Source: Telopea speciosissima
Lineage: Eukaryota; Streptophyta; Magnoliopsida; Proteales; Proteaceae
Direction of reading: 5' to 3'
NCBI RefSeq assembly: GCF_018873765.1
Contig: NC_057916.1
Coordinates: 31,657,501-31,721,500 of the forward strand
Length of the DNA: 64,000 bases
How positions within the stretch are numbered: the stretch's first letter is position 1; every line of letters begins with the position of its first letter. A program made the translations under genes and the position numbers. Shown one piece after another: positions 22,029 to 34,207 of the stretch. Under the pieces are notes generated by a model. It searched no databases, had not been told where the DNA came from, and was given only the letters and a program-made list of their open reading frames with translations.

Positions 22029-23307
22029 CTCCTCCTCAAGTTGGTGCAAATATATCATACATGCCCAACTTGGAGACCGGTGGATGAAACACTTTTTGAT
22101 GAAGTGCCGATCAATCTCAATGTGTTTTGTCCTGTCATGCTGAACTAGGTTATGGGAAATGCTGATGGCGGCTTTGTTGTCACAATAGTGACGCATAGGA
22201 GCATCAGTGGTAACACCCAAATCATTTAACAACCCCTTCAACCACATCAGTTAAAAAATGCCTTGAGCCATAGCACGATACTCTGCTTGTGCACTGGAGC
22301 GTGAGACAACTGATTGTTTCTTGCTGCGCCATGTGATCAGATTACCTCTAAGGAATGAATTATAGCCAGAGGTAGATCTCCTATCATTGATGGACCCAGC
22401 CCAATCAGCATCAGTAAAAGTCTCTAGCCTCAGATTCTCATTGTTAGAAAAAGAATACCTTTCCCAAGGGCAGACTTCAGGTATCTCAAAATCCGGTGCA
22501 CTACATCAAGGTGAGATGTCCGATGGTCATGAAGGAAGCGGCTACTAATACATACATCATAGACAATGTCAGGTCTGGTATGGGATAGGTAGATCAACCG
22601 ACTAACAAGTCTCTTGTACTGCTCTCTGTCAACTGGATCACCCACGGCACTACATAATTGATTGTTAACCTCAATAGGGGAATCAACAGGCTTACAACCA
22701 AGCATTCCTGTTTCGTTAAGAAGGTCCAGGATATATTTTCGTTGAGAAATGAAAATCCATTTGTCTGACCTACATCTTCAATCCCAAGAAAATACCGGAG
22801 AGGTCCTAGATCATTGGTTTCAAACTCAGTGGCCAGCAGATTCTTGAGGTGAGAGATTTCAGTATCATCATTCCCAATGATCACAATGTCATCTACATAT
22901 ACAATAAGATCTATGATGTGGGAACTACTCCTCTTCACAAATAGTGTATGATTGGCTTGGCTTTGTTGGTACAATCAACTAATTTTTTCCGTGTTAGGTG
23001 AGGGACAAAGTCCCCATGTACCATTCTTGTCCAATGATCACATTTCTTCTATCATGGTACCCTTCCACTTCGGATCTTTAATGGCTTCCTTCCAATCCTG
23101 TGGAATAGACACAGAAGACAGGGAGGAAAGAAAGGAAAGATGGGAAGGTGATAGAGACTCATAAGACACAAAATGAGAAATAGGGTATTGAGTGCAGGAG
23201 TGAACACCTTTTCTTATGGCAATGGGGCGATCATCAGGGTCAGGTATATTTTCAAAAATAGGAGAGACCTTACCTGATGGAGAGGGCGAATCTGGAGGAG
23301 GCGCCAC
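22029..23307 (-). pseudogene. copia RT-RNase H remnant, deleted and frameshifted
   Basis: On the minus strand: a pre-RT linker (HPISHF-like YPISHFVSYESLSPS, 23307-23038), then an abrupt jump to the middle of RT (QANHTLFVKR, 22974) so that about 150 residues of RT are missing. The catalytic YVDDIVIIGND follows near 22900, then LGPLRYFLGIE, a frameshift near 22750, SHTRPDIVYDV, and RNase H RHYCDNKAAISISHN. The C-terminal tail is also shortened. Related to the copia element at 1-4702 by motif style. Confidence 0.85.
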
Positions 23308-23356
23308 AATGGTATATCATAGCATATTTAACTAGTGTTTGCTACCATCTTTTTCA

Positions 23357-23522
23357 GAGGATCGTCGCTTGGTGCAATGGCAAGGTCTCGTTACCACCAG
23401 CGCAGTGGTGCAGGTTCGAGTCCTAAGAATCAGCCTCTCCGTGAAGGGGGTTAAGGCTGCCTACCATCTACCTCTCCCAGACCCTGCGAAACGAAGGAGC
23501 CTTGTGCACTGGGTACGGCCCT
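23357..23522 (+). mobile_element. Au-like SINE, near full length, with target duplication
   Basis: tRNA-derived head with A-box region TGGTGCAATGGCAAGG and B-box GGTTCGAGTCC (23413-23423), then the Au-type 3' end GGAGCCTTGTGCACTGGGTAC. Flanked by a 19-bp direct repeat beginning TTTGCTACC at 23338-23356 and 23523-23541 (18 of 19 identical). It would be transcribed by RNA polymerase III and moved by LINE machinery. Confidence 0.85.
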
Positions 23523-23541
23523 TTTGCTACCTTCTTTTTCA

Positions 23542-24122
23542 TTATTTTGAGAGACTATCTAGGGTTTTCTCCTATGGTGTGCAGTCACCTATTGCTGCAA
23601 CGTACTACTATGAAGACCTAGTTTATATCAATAAAAAACTAGGGTTGTGTTTGCTTATGCCAGTTGTTGTTCATTTATATAAGAAGTTGATGAAGCCCTA
23701 ATCTGAAACTAGGGTTTCTGCCCAAGGAAGGATTTATATCATCTGCACATGGTCTTCTTTACTTTGCGATTTCTGATTCTGATATGAGATGCTGCTGCTG
23801 TCTTATTAATTGAAGATTTTATTACTTCTTTTATGTTCCCTATGTTCCCTATGGTACTATGCTCCTTGTGGTTGCTGGTTTGTGATGTCTCTGTTTTCTA
23901 ATCCAAACCCTAATCTGAAAAAGGGGTTACTGATTTGTTATCGGATTGATGCAAAATTCTAGGATATTTTTCTCCCTATGCTGATGGAGATTTGACTCTG
24001 ATTGAACTATTGAAGGCAATCAGAGTTCTCTATCTCCCTACGATTTGAAGATTCTGGTTTTCTATGCAGAGAAGTATATTGTGGTTTACTCCTGTGGTTT
24101 GAGTTCTTGATGGCTGTTTATT
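23542..24122. other. No gene seen; probably 5' part of the copia element at 24.1 kb
   Basis: T-rich sequence with short words such as AACCCTAATCTGAAA repeated. It may include the decayed LTR and leader of the downstream copia remnant, but LTR ends could not be defined. Confidence 0.3.
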
Positions 24123-26400
24123 GTGGTTCAACTGATGGCTGACCCTAGACCTACCGCAGACAATGTGAATGTCCAAATTATTATTATCAAACACAATAGG
24201 GTTTCTAATTACTTGTTATGGGCCCAGGCAGTTAAGGTGGTTTATCTTAATGCTAAAGGGAAGATATCCGCACTATCTTCTTCTGATTCTAAAGACTATG
24301 AGGAGTGGATGAGTGCGAATGACACTCTTCTCATTTGGTTGTGAAATAGTATGGACCCCGCTATTGCAGCAAATGTCATGTTCCACACCAATGCCAAAGG
24401 GGTTTGGGATGATTTAAAGGAAATCTTCTCCCAGGAGAAGAACATGTCTTGTATTTATGACTTGTATGATAATTTTTTTAACTTCAAGCAGCGGGATAAA
24501 TCTTTGAATGAGTACTTCAGTGCTTTTGAGGGAATGTGGGAGGAGCTCAATATTCATCAACCTCTCACTATTGATCTGGAACAGTCTTCTCTAGTACATG
24601 AAAGGAGCCACAACAAATAGGTTCATTGCTCTAGCCCAGAATACGATTAATTTGGCATGGGCTACGTGAGCCCTGAGTAGTTTATCGGATAAATTGAGTT
24701 GGGCATTTCTGGCCCACCAAGTGAAACCCACCTTATTCTTTTTAAGATTTTTGGTCATTTGCTACTGGAAGATCCCTATAAACAGGTATAATAGCGTTTG
24801 GAACGCCTATAGGATCATGATCATTAGTAATCGCATCCCGCTCATGACGGTCGGAATCTTTAGCTCAATAATCTTCATCTTCATCTTTCTAATCCAAATC
24901 ATAATCTCTCTCTTGATCACATCGAGAAAGAGAAAGATAACTCTTATAGTCTTCTTAGGCTCTAGTGCAAGCTCTGATATTTAATGAAAATCTTTTCCAT
25001 TTCTTAAGTTGATGAGTTTCTTTTGGATGGATAAAAGGTTATTACAAGATGCTCTTCCCTTAGTCTTATCCTATTTTCTCTAATTCTCGGATGTGGCCAA
25101 GGGAACAAGCAATGGTGCGTTGCAAATTCAACAGGCTGAATTTTAAATTGCAAAATTTATGCCAGATTAAATTCTGATTATCATTCAGTTAAGAGCCAAC
25201 TGCTTGTTGGGGGAGAAGGTGCCTACCCTAAATGAGACCTCCCGTCTTTAGCGTATTATTACTCCTTCCAAAGCTGAGATCTCACCCTCTGCTAAGGAAG
25301 GTTATGCGTTTGTCGCTGGTTGTGGTCGTGGTTTTATCTTTTTGGGAGAGAGGTCGTGGCTTAGCTTAGGGGAGGTCGTGGTCGTTGGTCGTGGGATGAT
25401 CGAGTACTTTCGGGCAAACTTGATCATACAATTGAGACATGTTGGGCTAAACATCGTGGCTTAGCTTAGGGGAGGTCGTGGTCGTGGTCATGGTACAGGT
25501 GGACAACAGACTGATCGATCCTCTAGACAGTGTACTTTCTGTGGCAAACTTGATCATACAATTGAGACATGTTGGGCTAAACATGGTAAACTAAAATGAA
25601 CTCAACAATTAGTTAATACCGTTGTTTCAGATGGTAATATTGAGATGTCTTTTGGCGACACCACACTTGCCACTTCATTTGAGGAGGGTCATAATGACAC
25701 AACCTTACCCCCACTTTCTAGAGAGGTTGTTTCCCGACTCGAACACATGACCACTACCATATCTTGCACTCCTCAGATAATTGATTCTGGTGCATCTACC
25801 CATATGACTAGTCAGGCAGAATTATTTTCTTCATTATCTAAATTTCACAATCCTTCCCCTATAATTCTTGCTAATAGGTCTTTTACCCATGTGACTGGTT
25901 ATGGTACGGTATCACCTACTTCATCCATGATTTTGTCCTCTATTCTTCATATACCACAGTTACCTTTAAGTCTTTTATCAGTCAACTTACTAAATCTCTA
26001 AATTGTTCAGTTACCTTCTTCCATCTTATTGTATTTTTCAGGATCTTCAGGCAAGGAGGACGATTGGTGGCAAGCTTGAGTAGGATGGACTATATTATCC
26101 TGATTGTGTTGGACCCTCTACTGTTGCTACTAATAATTCCAGTGATCTTTCCCCTATTCAATGTCACTCTCGGTAGGGGCATCTATCATTATCAAAACTT
26201 TAGCATATAGTACTAGTTGCAAATGTGAAGTATGTGAACTTGGGAAGCATCATTAGTCATCTTTCCCTTCTTGTAGTGTGTCTAGTAGTCCTTTATTTTC
26301 TTTACTACATTAAGATATTTAGGGTCTTTATCATGTTAAAATAGGTTAGGTGTTTCAACTTTCTTATTGAGACCCCATAAGGTATCAAATAATTTGTACG
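24123..26400 (+). pseudogene. copia gag-protease remnant
   Basis: gag (VSNYLLWAQAVKVV, then GVWDDLKEIFSQ and FNFKQRDKSLNEYFSAFEGMWEEL) with a TGA at 24342-24344 and further breaks, a CCHC knuckle (CTFCGKLDHTIETCW, about 25530-25575), and the protease site IIDSGASTHMTS near 25780. GAG-pre-integrase remains (CKCEVCELGKHH) lie near 26220-26255. A block of about 70 bp in the knuckle region is duplicated (25350-25490 and 25540-25590). The element continues at 27715 after a foreign insert. Confidence 0.85.
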
Positions 26401-26407
26401 CAGTAAT

Positions 26408-27719
26408 GTGAAAGTTCATGGAGAGGGTTCGGGGGAGCGGCAAGCTAGTGTCCGTCTCTCTTATGCAGCAATGGTGGGGCGCTCGTCTCTTCCATCTCTA
26501 GAGAAGCTCCCCACTCTGGCGAAGGATGGAAGTTTGTCTTGCAGTAAGATCCCTCAGGCGGCTTATAACTATCAGTTGGATCTTCATCGCTTTGCTTTAT
26601 TGGGGCGGGTAAACTTTCGTTTTATCACCATGGAACGGTTGCGAGATATTGCTACGTTTGCGTGGTCATAGAAGGATAGGATTTTTCTCAAATCTCTTGG
26701 AAAAGGTTTTGTCTTATTTCGTTTCTCAAACGAGGGAGATATAATCTCTATTTGGAAGCAAGGACCATTGCGTGTGGATGGGCAGCTACTGCGGTTTCAG
26801 CAATGGCGGAAGGACTTCAACATTGATGATCAAGACATCACTCATAGGCTAACATGGACTCGTTTTCTGAATCTACCGTAGGAATATTGGCATGTGGATA
26901 TAATTTTCTCTATGGCGAATGCCGTGGGTAGGCCTATGTCAATTGATCAGAAAACAAAGGAATCACACTTTGACCATTATGCAAGGGTTGGTGGAACGGG
27001 ATCAAGATGGATCTGCGGATTCTTTTGTTTTCAAACAGCAGGTGATTTTTGAGGATCCACCATCGCGATGCTCTGTGTGCAGGCGCTATGGGCACTGGGC
27101 TGATGCCTGCCCTGAGAAGCAGAAAGAGAACAAGGTAGAAACGGGAATTTATGGTGCCAATAAAGCGTATAAATCTTTTCAAGTTCGTCGTCGGCAAAAG
27201 GAATGGCAGCCAAGGCTGCCGGTCACTACAGTGGTAGATGGCGTTATGGAGTTGGAAGAGGGTGAGATTGGTGGGGAGCCCAATAAACGCAAATCACGGA
27301 ATTCTCTTAAAGAAGGTAATGTTGTCTCTTTCGCAGGAAACGAGGAAGTTATGGTTGATAGGGATTGTGTTGACGTTTTGCAAGGGAAAGAGGCTTTTCC
27401 ACAATTTTCTAATAGGGAGGGTTGCTCTCTCAATATGGCAATTATTGATGGTGTGACACGTGTCATGATGGAGAATTTGAATGGCCCTACTCTTGGTAGT
27501 AATATGATCAATGACTTGGAATGCACAGAGAAGGAAAATTTCCTAGAATCGGATCTGGGTGCTACCCAAACCAAGGTGGGTGGTGTGGTCGGGTCTTTGC
27601 AAGGATCCGAGGTGGATGGTGAGGCCGGGTCTTTACAGGGTTCTTTGGCTATTGAACTTTCGATTCTTGTTGGTGAATCAACTATACACACTTCTTCTCT
27701 TGTTTCGGTCACAGTTTGA
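26408..27719 (+). pseudogene. LINE ORF1-type DUF4283/zinc-knuckle protein fragment inside copia
   Basis: The frame encodes a DUF4283-like region (QLDLHRFALLGRVNF, LGKGFVLFRFSN, WRKDFN) broken by stops near 26669 and 26879, then a CCHC knuckle CSVCRRYGHWADACP (about 27070-27114) and an acidic low-complexity tail (MELEEGEIGG). This layout is that of ORF1 or gag-like proteins of plant L1 LINEs. It lies exactly between the pre-integrase and integrase segments of a copia element and is not followed by LINE ORF2 here. Confidence 0.75.
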
Positions 27720-28185
27720 TGCTTCTATTAAAGTTCTTCAATCCGATAATGGACTTGAATACACCCAGCGTGATATATCTGCTTTTTGTTATGCTCATGG
27801 AATGATCCACCAAATGAGTTATTTTTATACACCTCAACAAAATGTGATTGCTGAATGGAAAAACAAACATTTATTGGAGATTTCCTGGTCTCTAATTATT
27901 CATATGAATATTTCCAAACATTTTGGTTTGATGCAGTTCTCACAGCTTGTTATTTGATTAACCGAAGGTCCTTTTCTGTTCTAGATAACCGATCACCTTT
28001 TTCTATTGTGTTTTCAAAATCTCTCCTATTTTCTTTGATGTCTTGGGTTTTTGGATGTGTGTGCTTTGTTCATAATTTGCAACCTCAAGTTATTAAGTTG
28101 TCTCCCAGGGATGTCAAGTGTGTTTTCCTTGGTTACTCTAGAACTCAAAAACGGTACAAGTGTTATGATCCTCTTACTCAATGAC
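27715..28185 (+). pseudogene. copia integrase remnant (continuation of 24123-26400)
   Basis: Resumes at FDASIKVLQSDNGLEY, the second catalytic acidic region of copia integrase, then TPQQNVIAEWKNKHLLE, where the catalytic Glu context NGxAERKNRH has drifted, and SWVFGCVCFVHNL with FLGYSRTQKRYKCYDP. Frameshifted near 27950. The RT-RNase H region is missing beyond 28185. Confidence 0.85.
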
Positions 28186-29160
28186 AGTTTGTCAGTGCCG
28201 GTGTTACATTTTTTTAAAATACTCCATATTTTCTTCTCCTACAACTAGCTCTTCCCTTGACATAAATGTTGTTTGCACTCCTCCCGTTCCTACTCTTGTG
28301 CCTTTTAATGATGCTCCAGCTCCTACATAATTTTCACCATTGAAAGTATAACAATGTAAGAAGACAGTGCAGTCTATGGAAGTGTGCAAACAAAGTGCCG
28401 CAGGCTGCATAACAGATTTGTTATTGCATTAAATCAGGGGCTGGTCGAAGGACCTATTCGGGAGGGCCCTCAATGCCTGATGCAGTTGCCTTAGCCTTGC
28501 TGGACCGACTTGACACACTTTGGAGGCCCAAACTAAGGATTGGACCTAAACCGGTTTTCTTGCCTAGCAAGGGCTGGTAGTTTACTTTGGATACAATATT
28601 TATTATAGTTTATTTTATTTGAAATGGGTAGATTACGTAGGAGCTTCTTAGGTAGTTTTCTTTTTCTTAGATATAGTTTATTTCGGTAGTTTCTTCTTTG
28701 AGTTGTTTCCATTTTAGTTAGTTTTTATTTCTATGTAAGGGAGTTTCCTTTAAATTGATGTAATACGGTAGGAGGGTTCAGATTTGAGAATTGAATATTG
28801 AAGTTGAACTTGCTGGTTAAGTAACTGTGCATCTTTGTTCCCTCTTCTCTCTTCCCCCCTGCAATTCTGAATCTCCCTAGTTCCCTCTTCTCCTAACCTG
28901 CCCTCCACCAATGCCCTAAAATCTCAATCTGATCTAATGGTGAGATGTGGATTAATTGTAAATGTTCTTCTGCCCAGAAAACTTCAAAAAACAGGGTACC
29001 ATAGTGCCATAGGCTTATGAAGTTAGTTTTGCAGGAAACTCAAACTTGATGAAGGGAAACCACCAAGGACTTACTGTTGCACACGATAGGGCTTCATATA
29101 GTTGATAACAGTGAGGTAGATCCATCTTCCATGGTGCTCCAAGCAAAGGGAGAACAGTGG
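28186..29160. other. Non-coding, possible LTR debris
   Basis: 28440-28830 resembles LTR sequence in style (long T-rich stretch, ATGTAATACGG, and a GAATTGAATATTGAAG tail), but ends and partner were not found. No gene seen. Confidence 0.3.
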
Positions 29161-29161
29161 G

Positions 29162-29164
<3 letters not shown>

Positions 29165-29253
<89 letters not shown>
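29165..29253. repeat. (TA)n-(GA)n compound microsatellite
   Basis: About 23 TA units followed directly by about 21 GA units. Confidence 0.95.
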
Positions 29254-29257
<4 letters not shown>

Positions 29258-29403
29258 CCTTGATTTACTTTCATTTAGTTTCAAACTAAGGTTCCATATA
29301 TCAGATATGGCAGCATAGTTTGCTGCAAATCAGAAGGGGAAGACCTCAAAGGACTTTCAAACCAGGGAACGGATAGGAACTATTTAACGAGGCTTTGATA
29401 CCA

Positions 29404-29712
29404 TGTAATAAAGTACCAAACCTATAAACCAGCACCGATAGGAGAAAGAGGAAGAAGAGAGAAGAGTATCGAACACGATGGAAAAGAGAACAGGGAAAGC
29501 TAGAACCACAATAGGAATTAAAAGTGGCCTATTGTGGTCTAGCCCCTTACTTTTATTATATCAAGAGATAAACTCTTAGTAGGAAACCTACTAAGAGTCT
29601 AAGTCTAATTAGAATAGAAGTGAATAACTAGAAGAGAAATAAAACTGAAATAACAAACTAATTACAACTCAATATTATCCCACGGTACACTATCCTGCGG
29701 GACACTTTAACA
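29404..29712 (-). repeat. copia-type LTR with adjacent primer binding site, minus strand
   Basis: Read on the minus strand it begins TGTTAAAGTGTCC at 29712 and ends TTTATTACA at 29404, and is directly followed by TGGTATCAAAGC (29403-29392). That is the initiator-tRNA-Met primer binding site usual for plant copia elements. It is therefore a 5' LTR (about 309 bp) whose internal region would run toward lower coordinates, where no copia coding is recognisable. Confidence 0.75.
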
Positions 29713-30538
29713 CATCAGTCATTATTGAACCCATAAGGCTGTTCGAACTCACCCACTGTGAATTATTGTCATCAAGTTGGAATTTTTGTTGAGCTTAACC
29801 AATTATACTTTTCCTTGTGAATAGGATAGACCATTTTTCTATATCTTCTTTTCCCTTCAACACTAATTTTCTTGGGTCCAAGTTATAGAAATAATGCTTG
29901 CCAACATTGCCAATGCAGCTTTATCAGGTACCAATTTCTTAATCCAGCTCTTGCATTGGAAATGAAATATTCCATTTGACTTTTTTTTGTTTATTTGTGT
30001 GGTTAGTACTAATATAACCTTTTTTTTCAGGCTCGTCTACTGTTTCTCTACACAAGTTTGGATTTGTGAGTGACTATTTTGAGAGCGAATGTAAGTGATA
30101 TCCATCCATGATAATTGAATATAGATTTTTTTTTTGCTGTTGAAATTTTGTAACTTCTTGTCTAATGTGCCTCTTGTATCCCCCTATGCTTCCTTGCTTC
30201 ATTAGTTGAATCATTTGTTTTCTTTTTCTCCTGTTAAATATGACGATGTTCCTCCTATGCTGGCCTATGCACATGCCTTTTTTATGCTTTCCAAATTAAA
30301 ATTTGAAGTAGGAAATTTAAATGAAAAGAGACGATTGGCTGAAGCATATTGATCAAATTGAAAGAAAAATTTATCACGTATTAAGGTGCAGAAGACGACA
30401 CCTTAGTATGGGATTGAATAATTTCGGGATTGATTTGTGATGAGTAAACTTGTTCCTTAAGGAGCAATTAAGCACTCCTTTATGGATAAGAGTCACTATA
30501 ATTCAACTCTAATGTACCAATGAAGCCTTGCTTTAATT
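29713..30538. other. Non-coding, no assigned content
   Basis: AT-rich. Two short splice-flanked stretches (about 29870-29935 and 30032-30090) can be imagined as exons, but no protein family is recognised. Confidence 0.3.
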
Positions 30539-30717
30539 TGAGAACCTGGTAACAGTTCAGAATTAGAGTTGGGAGAATAATATGACTTGTCATTAATGAC
30601 AGATGTCCACTTTATTTATAATAATGAGAATTACAGCCTAAGGGCAAACTAGTCAAAGAGGGGAAAAATAAAACCCTAAAGTAAAGAGATAATATTCCAA
30701 TCCCACATTTCTCAACA
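30539..30717 (-). repeat. Solo or partial copia LTR, minus strand
   Basis: On the minus strand it starts TGTTGAGAAATGTGGG at 30717. Its ATAAATAAAGTGGACATC and CATTAATGACAAGTCA resemble the LTR at 21.7-22.03 kb (ATAAATAAAGAGGACC, AGTGACAAGTCA), so both belong to one family. No target duplication confirmed. Confidence 0.55.
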
Positions 30718-31144
30718 GTAAATTATGATTGGATATGATTTGAGGGGACATTTCTGGAGGGAGCTGAACTATGTCGTAGACTGTTGGCATAGGTTTCTTG
30801 TGTGAAGATGGTGGCAGGAACGAAATTAAGATGCTCAAGAGCATTAGAGGTTTTGTGAGTTTGTGGACAAATTTCTTACTTGAATCGAAATCATGTATGA
30901 TTGATACTATTAATATAAGTTAATCGATACATTTTACAAATCAATACTGTTATTTAATATGAATAAAAAACTGGTTCATATAGTTGAAATGCCTTCAGTT
31001 TGTTTTAGATATCTCCTCTCTCCACCACTTAACTAATGGCCACATGTGTACTTTTTGATAAATTTCATTAACCAATAATTGAGAAGGGAAATAAAGAGAT
31101 AAAGGACTGACAGTACTAGATTTCATTGTAGTAGGACATAATGT

Positions 31145-34100
31145 TGTTGGGCATGTGGAGTCGGAAAGAAAGATTGTTGGGCATGTTGATGTATTGTCAT
31201 TGTTGGCAGCCTTCTTGGTGACAACCTACACATAGTGATGTTATGTGTTTGATGGTGCTGAAGACCTTAGAGAGTTGCAACAGCAGTAACTTCATGGGGA
31301 TTTTGAGCTATCCTTTAGTTGGTTTTTGTGGAAGCTCAAAAATGAGAAAGGAAGATCTCTAAGTCATCTTTCCATCAGTTCTAGTTTCACATCAATCCAA
31401 CAATGGGATTGGAAGTTATGGCAAAAACATCCAACTTGGTTTGTGTGTGTATCAGAAAGGTTGTATTCTGCATATCAGTCGTGTTCAAGGAAGAACTCGA
31501 GGTTTCAATCGAGTTGTCTCGGACATAGTTAGTAAAAATGGGAATGCAAAAAAAACGGAGTCTTACGGTACGGGTTTTAAACGGAAAAAAAAATTGAAAA
31601 TGGACGGTCAAATAAAACGGTCAAAAAAATAGAGAACGGTAAAAAATGGAAAACGGACGGTATGGGTTTTAAACGTTTATATTTCAAAAAAACGGAATAA
31701 TAAAAATGGCACTATTCTCATATAAATTGATGAATTTTTATTTGAAATACATGCTTCTAATTCGGTATCCGTGCATTGTCCTTGAGTTGAAGGTGATATC
31801 ACAAAAAATGTAGCCCTTCGAGTCATCTTTACGTTGGAGAAAGAATCAGGTAGATCAGAGTTTGGGAGAGAGAGATATGGTCACTTAAGTCCAAGGTCTT
31901 AAAAACGCCAAAAAAAGGGTAACGTGTTTTAAACGTGTTTAAAACAGGAATGCTTGCCGTTTGCCATTTTTTCCCGTATGTTTGGAAAACATACGGGAAA
32001 ACGTGTTTAAAACGGTAAAAAATGGGAACGCGTTTAAAACCAATTTTAAATGCGTTTTTGCTAACAGTGGTCTCGATTTCATAGCCTACCAAGACGAGAT
32101 GTGGATTGATATTATTTTCAACCTGGTTTTGCATGGTTTTGACCAGTTTCGACCATATTTCATTAATTTCGCAAGTTTTAACCTGAACACCTATATAATT
32201 TCGCTTATCCCCATCGAAACTTGAGGAAACCTGGCTCGAAACCAGGACTGACGCTTATTTATGCCAGAAACCATGACAGACATTTATGTCAAATATCATT
32301 TAAGTAAATATTTTGTTATTTCATTTACTTAAGATATTATTCATAAATAAGCAAATACCCCCTATTCGAATCTGATAAAAATAGTTTAAAAAATCAAATT
32401 TTAAAAAGATAAAATATCAACCCCCTAGTTCAAGAACAAAAATTGGATTTTCGGCAGTAGGTGCAATTTTTAATTTTTAAATGATGGGGTTTTTCTCAAA
32501 CCTAAAAATTCCATAGATCTTAATATGATAAAACATTGCTAAAAACCTAAAGAGCGGTATAATATTCATTTATTTTGATGTCTAAAAATTTATTTCCATT
32601 CAGAGCAATTTTAGACAGCATTCGCGCACACCAAATTAAGTTTGACCGGAACATAATTCCTTCAATATAAATCGGATTTAAGCAATTTTGGATAATATAC
32701 ACTATCAAACTTGGGTCAAAACCACAAGTATTATTTTGAGTGTTCTCTATGTGAAACTAATGCATGGATTGGGTTCAAATGTCAAAATAGGCAGCACAAC
32801 AAGAATCAAGGCAAAAAACAACTTTTGGGCCTCAAAACCAAAGTTCGTGTTAGCCTGGAGAAAGTACCAGATTTTGACCAAAATATGGTCGAAACTGAAA
32901 CAATCTCTGTTTCTGGCTGGTTGAAACCAGTGTCAGCATCGAGTTCTTGATCCTTAGTCGTGTTCAAGCTAAATTTTGGGATCCGTGCACCGGTACCTGG
33001 GTTGTTGGTTTCTTTATGAAAAATGTAGTACTTTGAATCTTCTGTACATTTAAAAAAAAAAAAAAAAAAGAATCGGGTCAATCAGAGTTCGGATGAAGAA
33101 GGTATGGCTATTTTCGTGGAGGATGTGTAATCTACCCAGTTTTGACATTGACAGAGTTCCGTGAGTCATTGACAAACATCCGTGAGCTTGCTTAAGGCCT
33201 AACAGAGACTAATGCTTTTGGAGTACTTATACCATGGACTTCCGTGGAAGTAGGATGGACATCCGTTCGGGGAGGATATGTGGTTGTGCTATCAACACGT
33301 GACATTTCAGTTCATCTGACTTTGATCAATTTTTGAGCATGTCTTGGGCATAAGTAGAGGAAGGCTATTTCTATGAAAGTTGTAGATTTTTCAGTCTACA
33401 ATCAAATGCAAAAAGAATCAGCCCAATCGGAGTTATACAAAAAGAGTTATGCCATCTGGACTAAGCAAAGGTCAATTTGCTAGACTCACAACCGGTCTGA
33501 AGCAAGCAGTTGGATCATGCACGGGATTGAGGCTATTGTTAGCCTATTTAATGAAGTTTTTAGGGCCTCATTATCAGTTCTTTCAAGTAGAAGAAAAGAG
33601 AAAAGAGAGGAGAGAGCCGTCTCAAGTAGAGAAGAGGGGGGAGAGAGAGAGGTTATGCGTATTCTGATGATCGATTTACCTGCATCTCTCAAAGTTCAGT
33701 AAGAACTGGATCTCACCGTCTATTTAATGTACAACAGTGAATCATTGAGAGGAACACGCTACAAGTTCTTCTCGGTTGTGTTTACTTCAAGGACGGTAAC
33801 ACGATATCTCGCAAACCCAGTTTTGTATTGTTCGAGAATTGTTTATTGCTGAAATTCCTAGTTCACTAATGTATTGAGAGTTGGGTTTGTTATTTTGATT
33901 ATGATTGTAATCGCAAACAAGTGGGTTCTTGATAGTTTGTTGGGTTGTAGCCTTTAGGGTTCCTTGTGAGTGCGGTAGGTGCTCCTGGGTCGCTGTAGCA
34001 ACTGAAATAGTAGTAGTGTATTGATTAATATACGAAGCCCCGATTTGGGCATTGCTCCATGGGCATAGGCACTGTTGCCGAACCACGTAAAGTCTCTATG

Positions 34101-34181
34101 TTATGGTTGTGCTTGTTTATTCTATTGCAAATTGGGAGTGTGTTTGCTGCAGAGTGGATATGCACATTTGGTAGACCATCA
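31145..34181. mobile_element. 3.04-kb LTR-like insertion with 5-bp target duplication
   Basis: Starts TGTTGGGCATG, ends GTAGACCATCA, and is flanked by the direct repeat AATGT (31140-31144, 34182-34186). The paralogue reads AATGT once, so the boundaries are exact. The right end contains GGGCATAGGCACTGTTGCCGAACC-type text usual near the 3' end of SIRE/Tork-like copia LTRs. AAATGTAG / AAAGAATC motifs recur near 31810, 33030 and 33380. No coding region and no terminal long repeats were seen, so it is best read as a very large solo LTR carrying a nested repeat (X, 32245-32700). Confidence 0.65.
32245..32700 (+). repeat. Dispersed repeat X, copy 2
   Basis: Reverse-complement partner of 15515-15950. 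It is itself flanked by short inverted segments (CAGTTTCGACCATATTT near 32142 and AAATATGGTCGAAACTG near 32882), which could allow X to flip by recombination. Confidence 0.7.
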
Positions 34182-34207
34182 AATGTGTTGTTTAAAGTTG
34201 GGCACCA

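Noticed and set aside
23357-23430. A tRNA gene suggested by A- and B-box motifs
   Set aside because: The stem pairing is poor, the 3' part is Au-SINE, and target repeats flank the unit.
29870-30090. Two possible small exons with splice-like borders (CAG/GTACC and TTTTTTTTCAG ... /GTAAGT)
   Set aside because: Two competing frames are possible, no protein family is recognised and no paralogue supports them.
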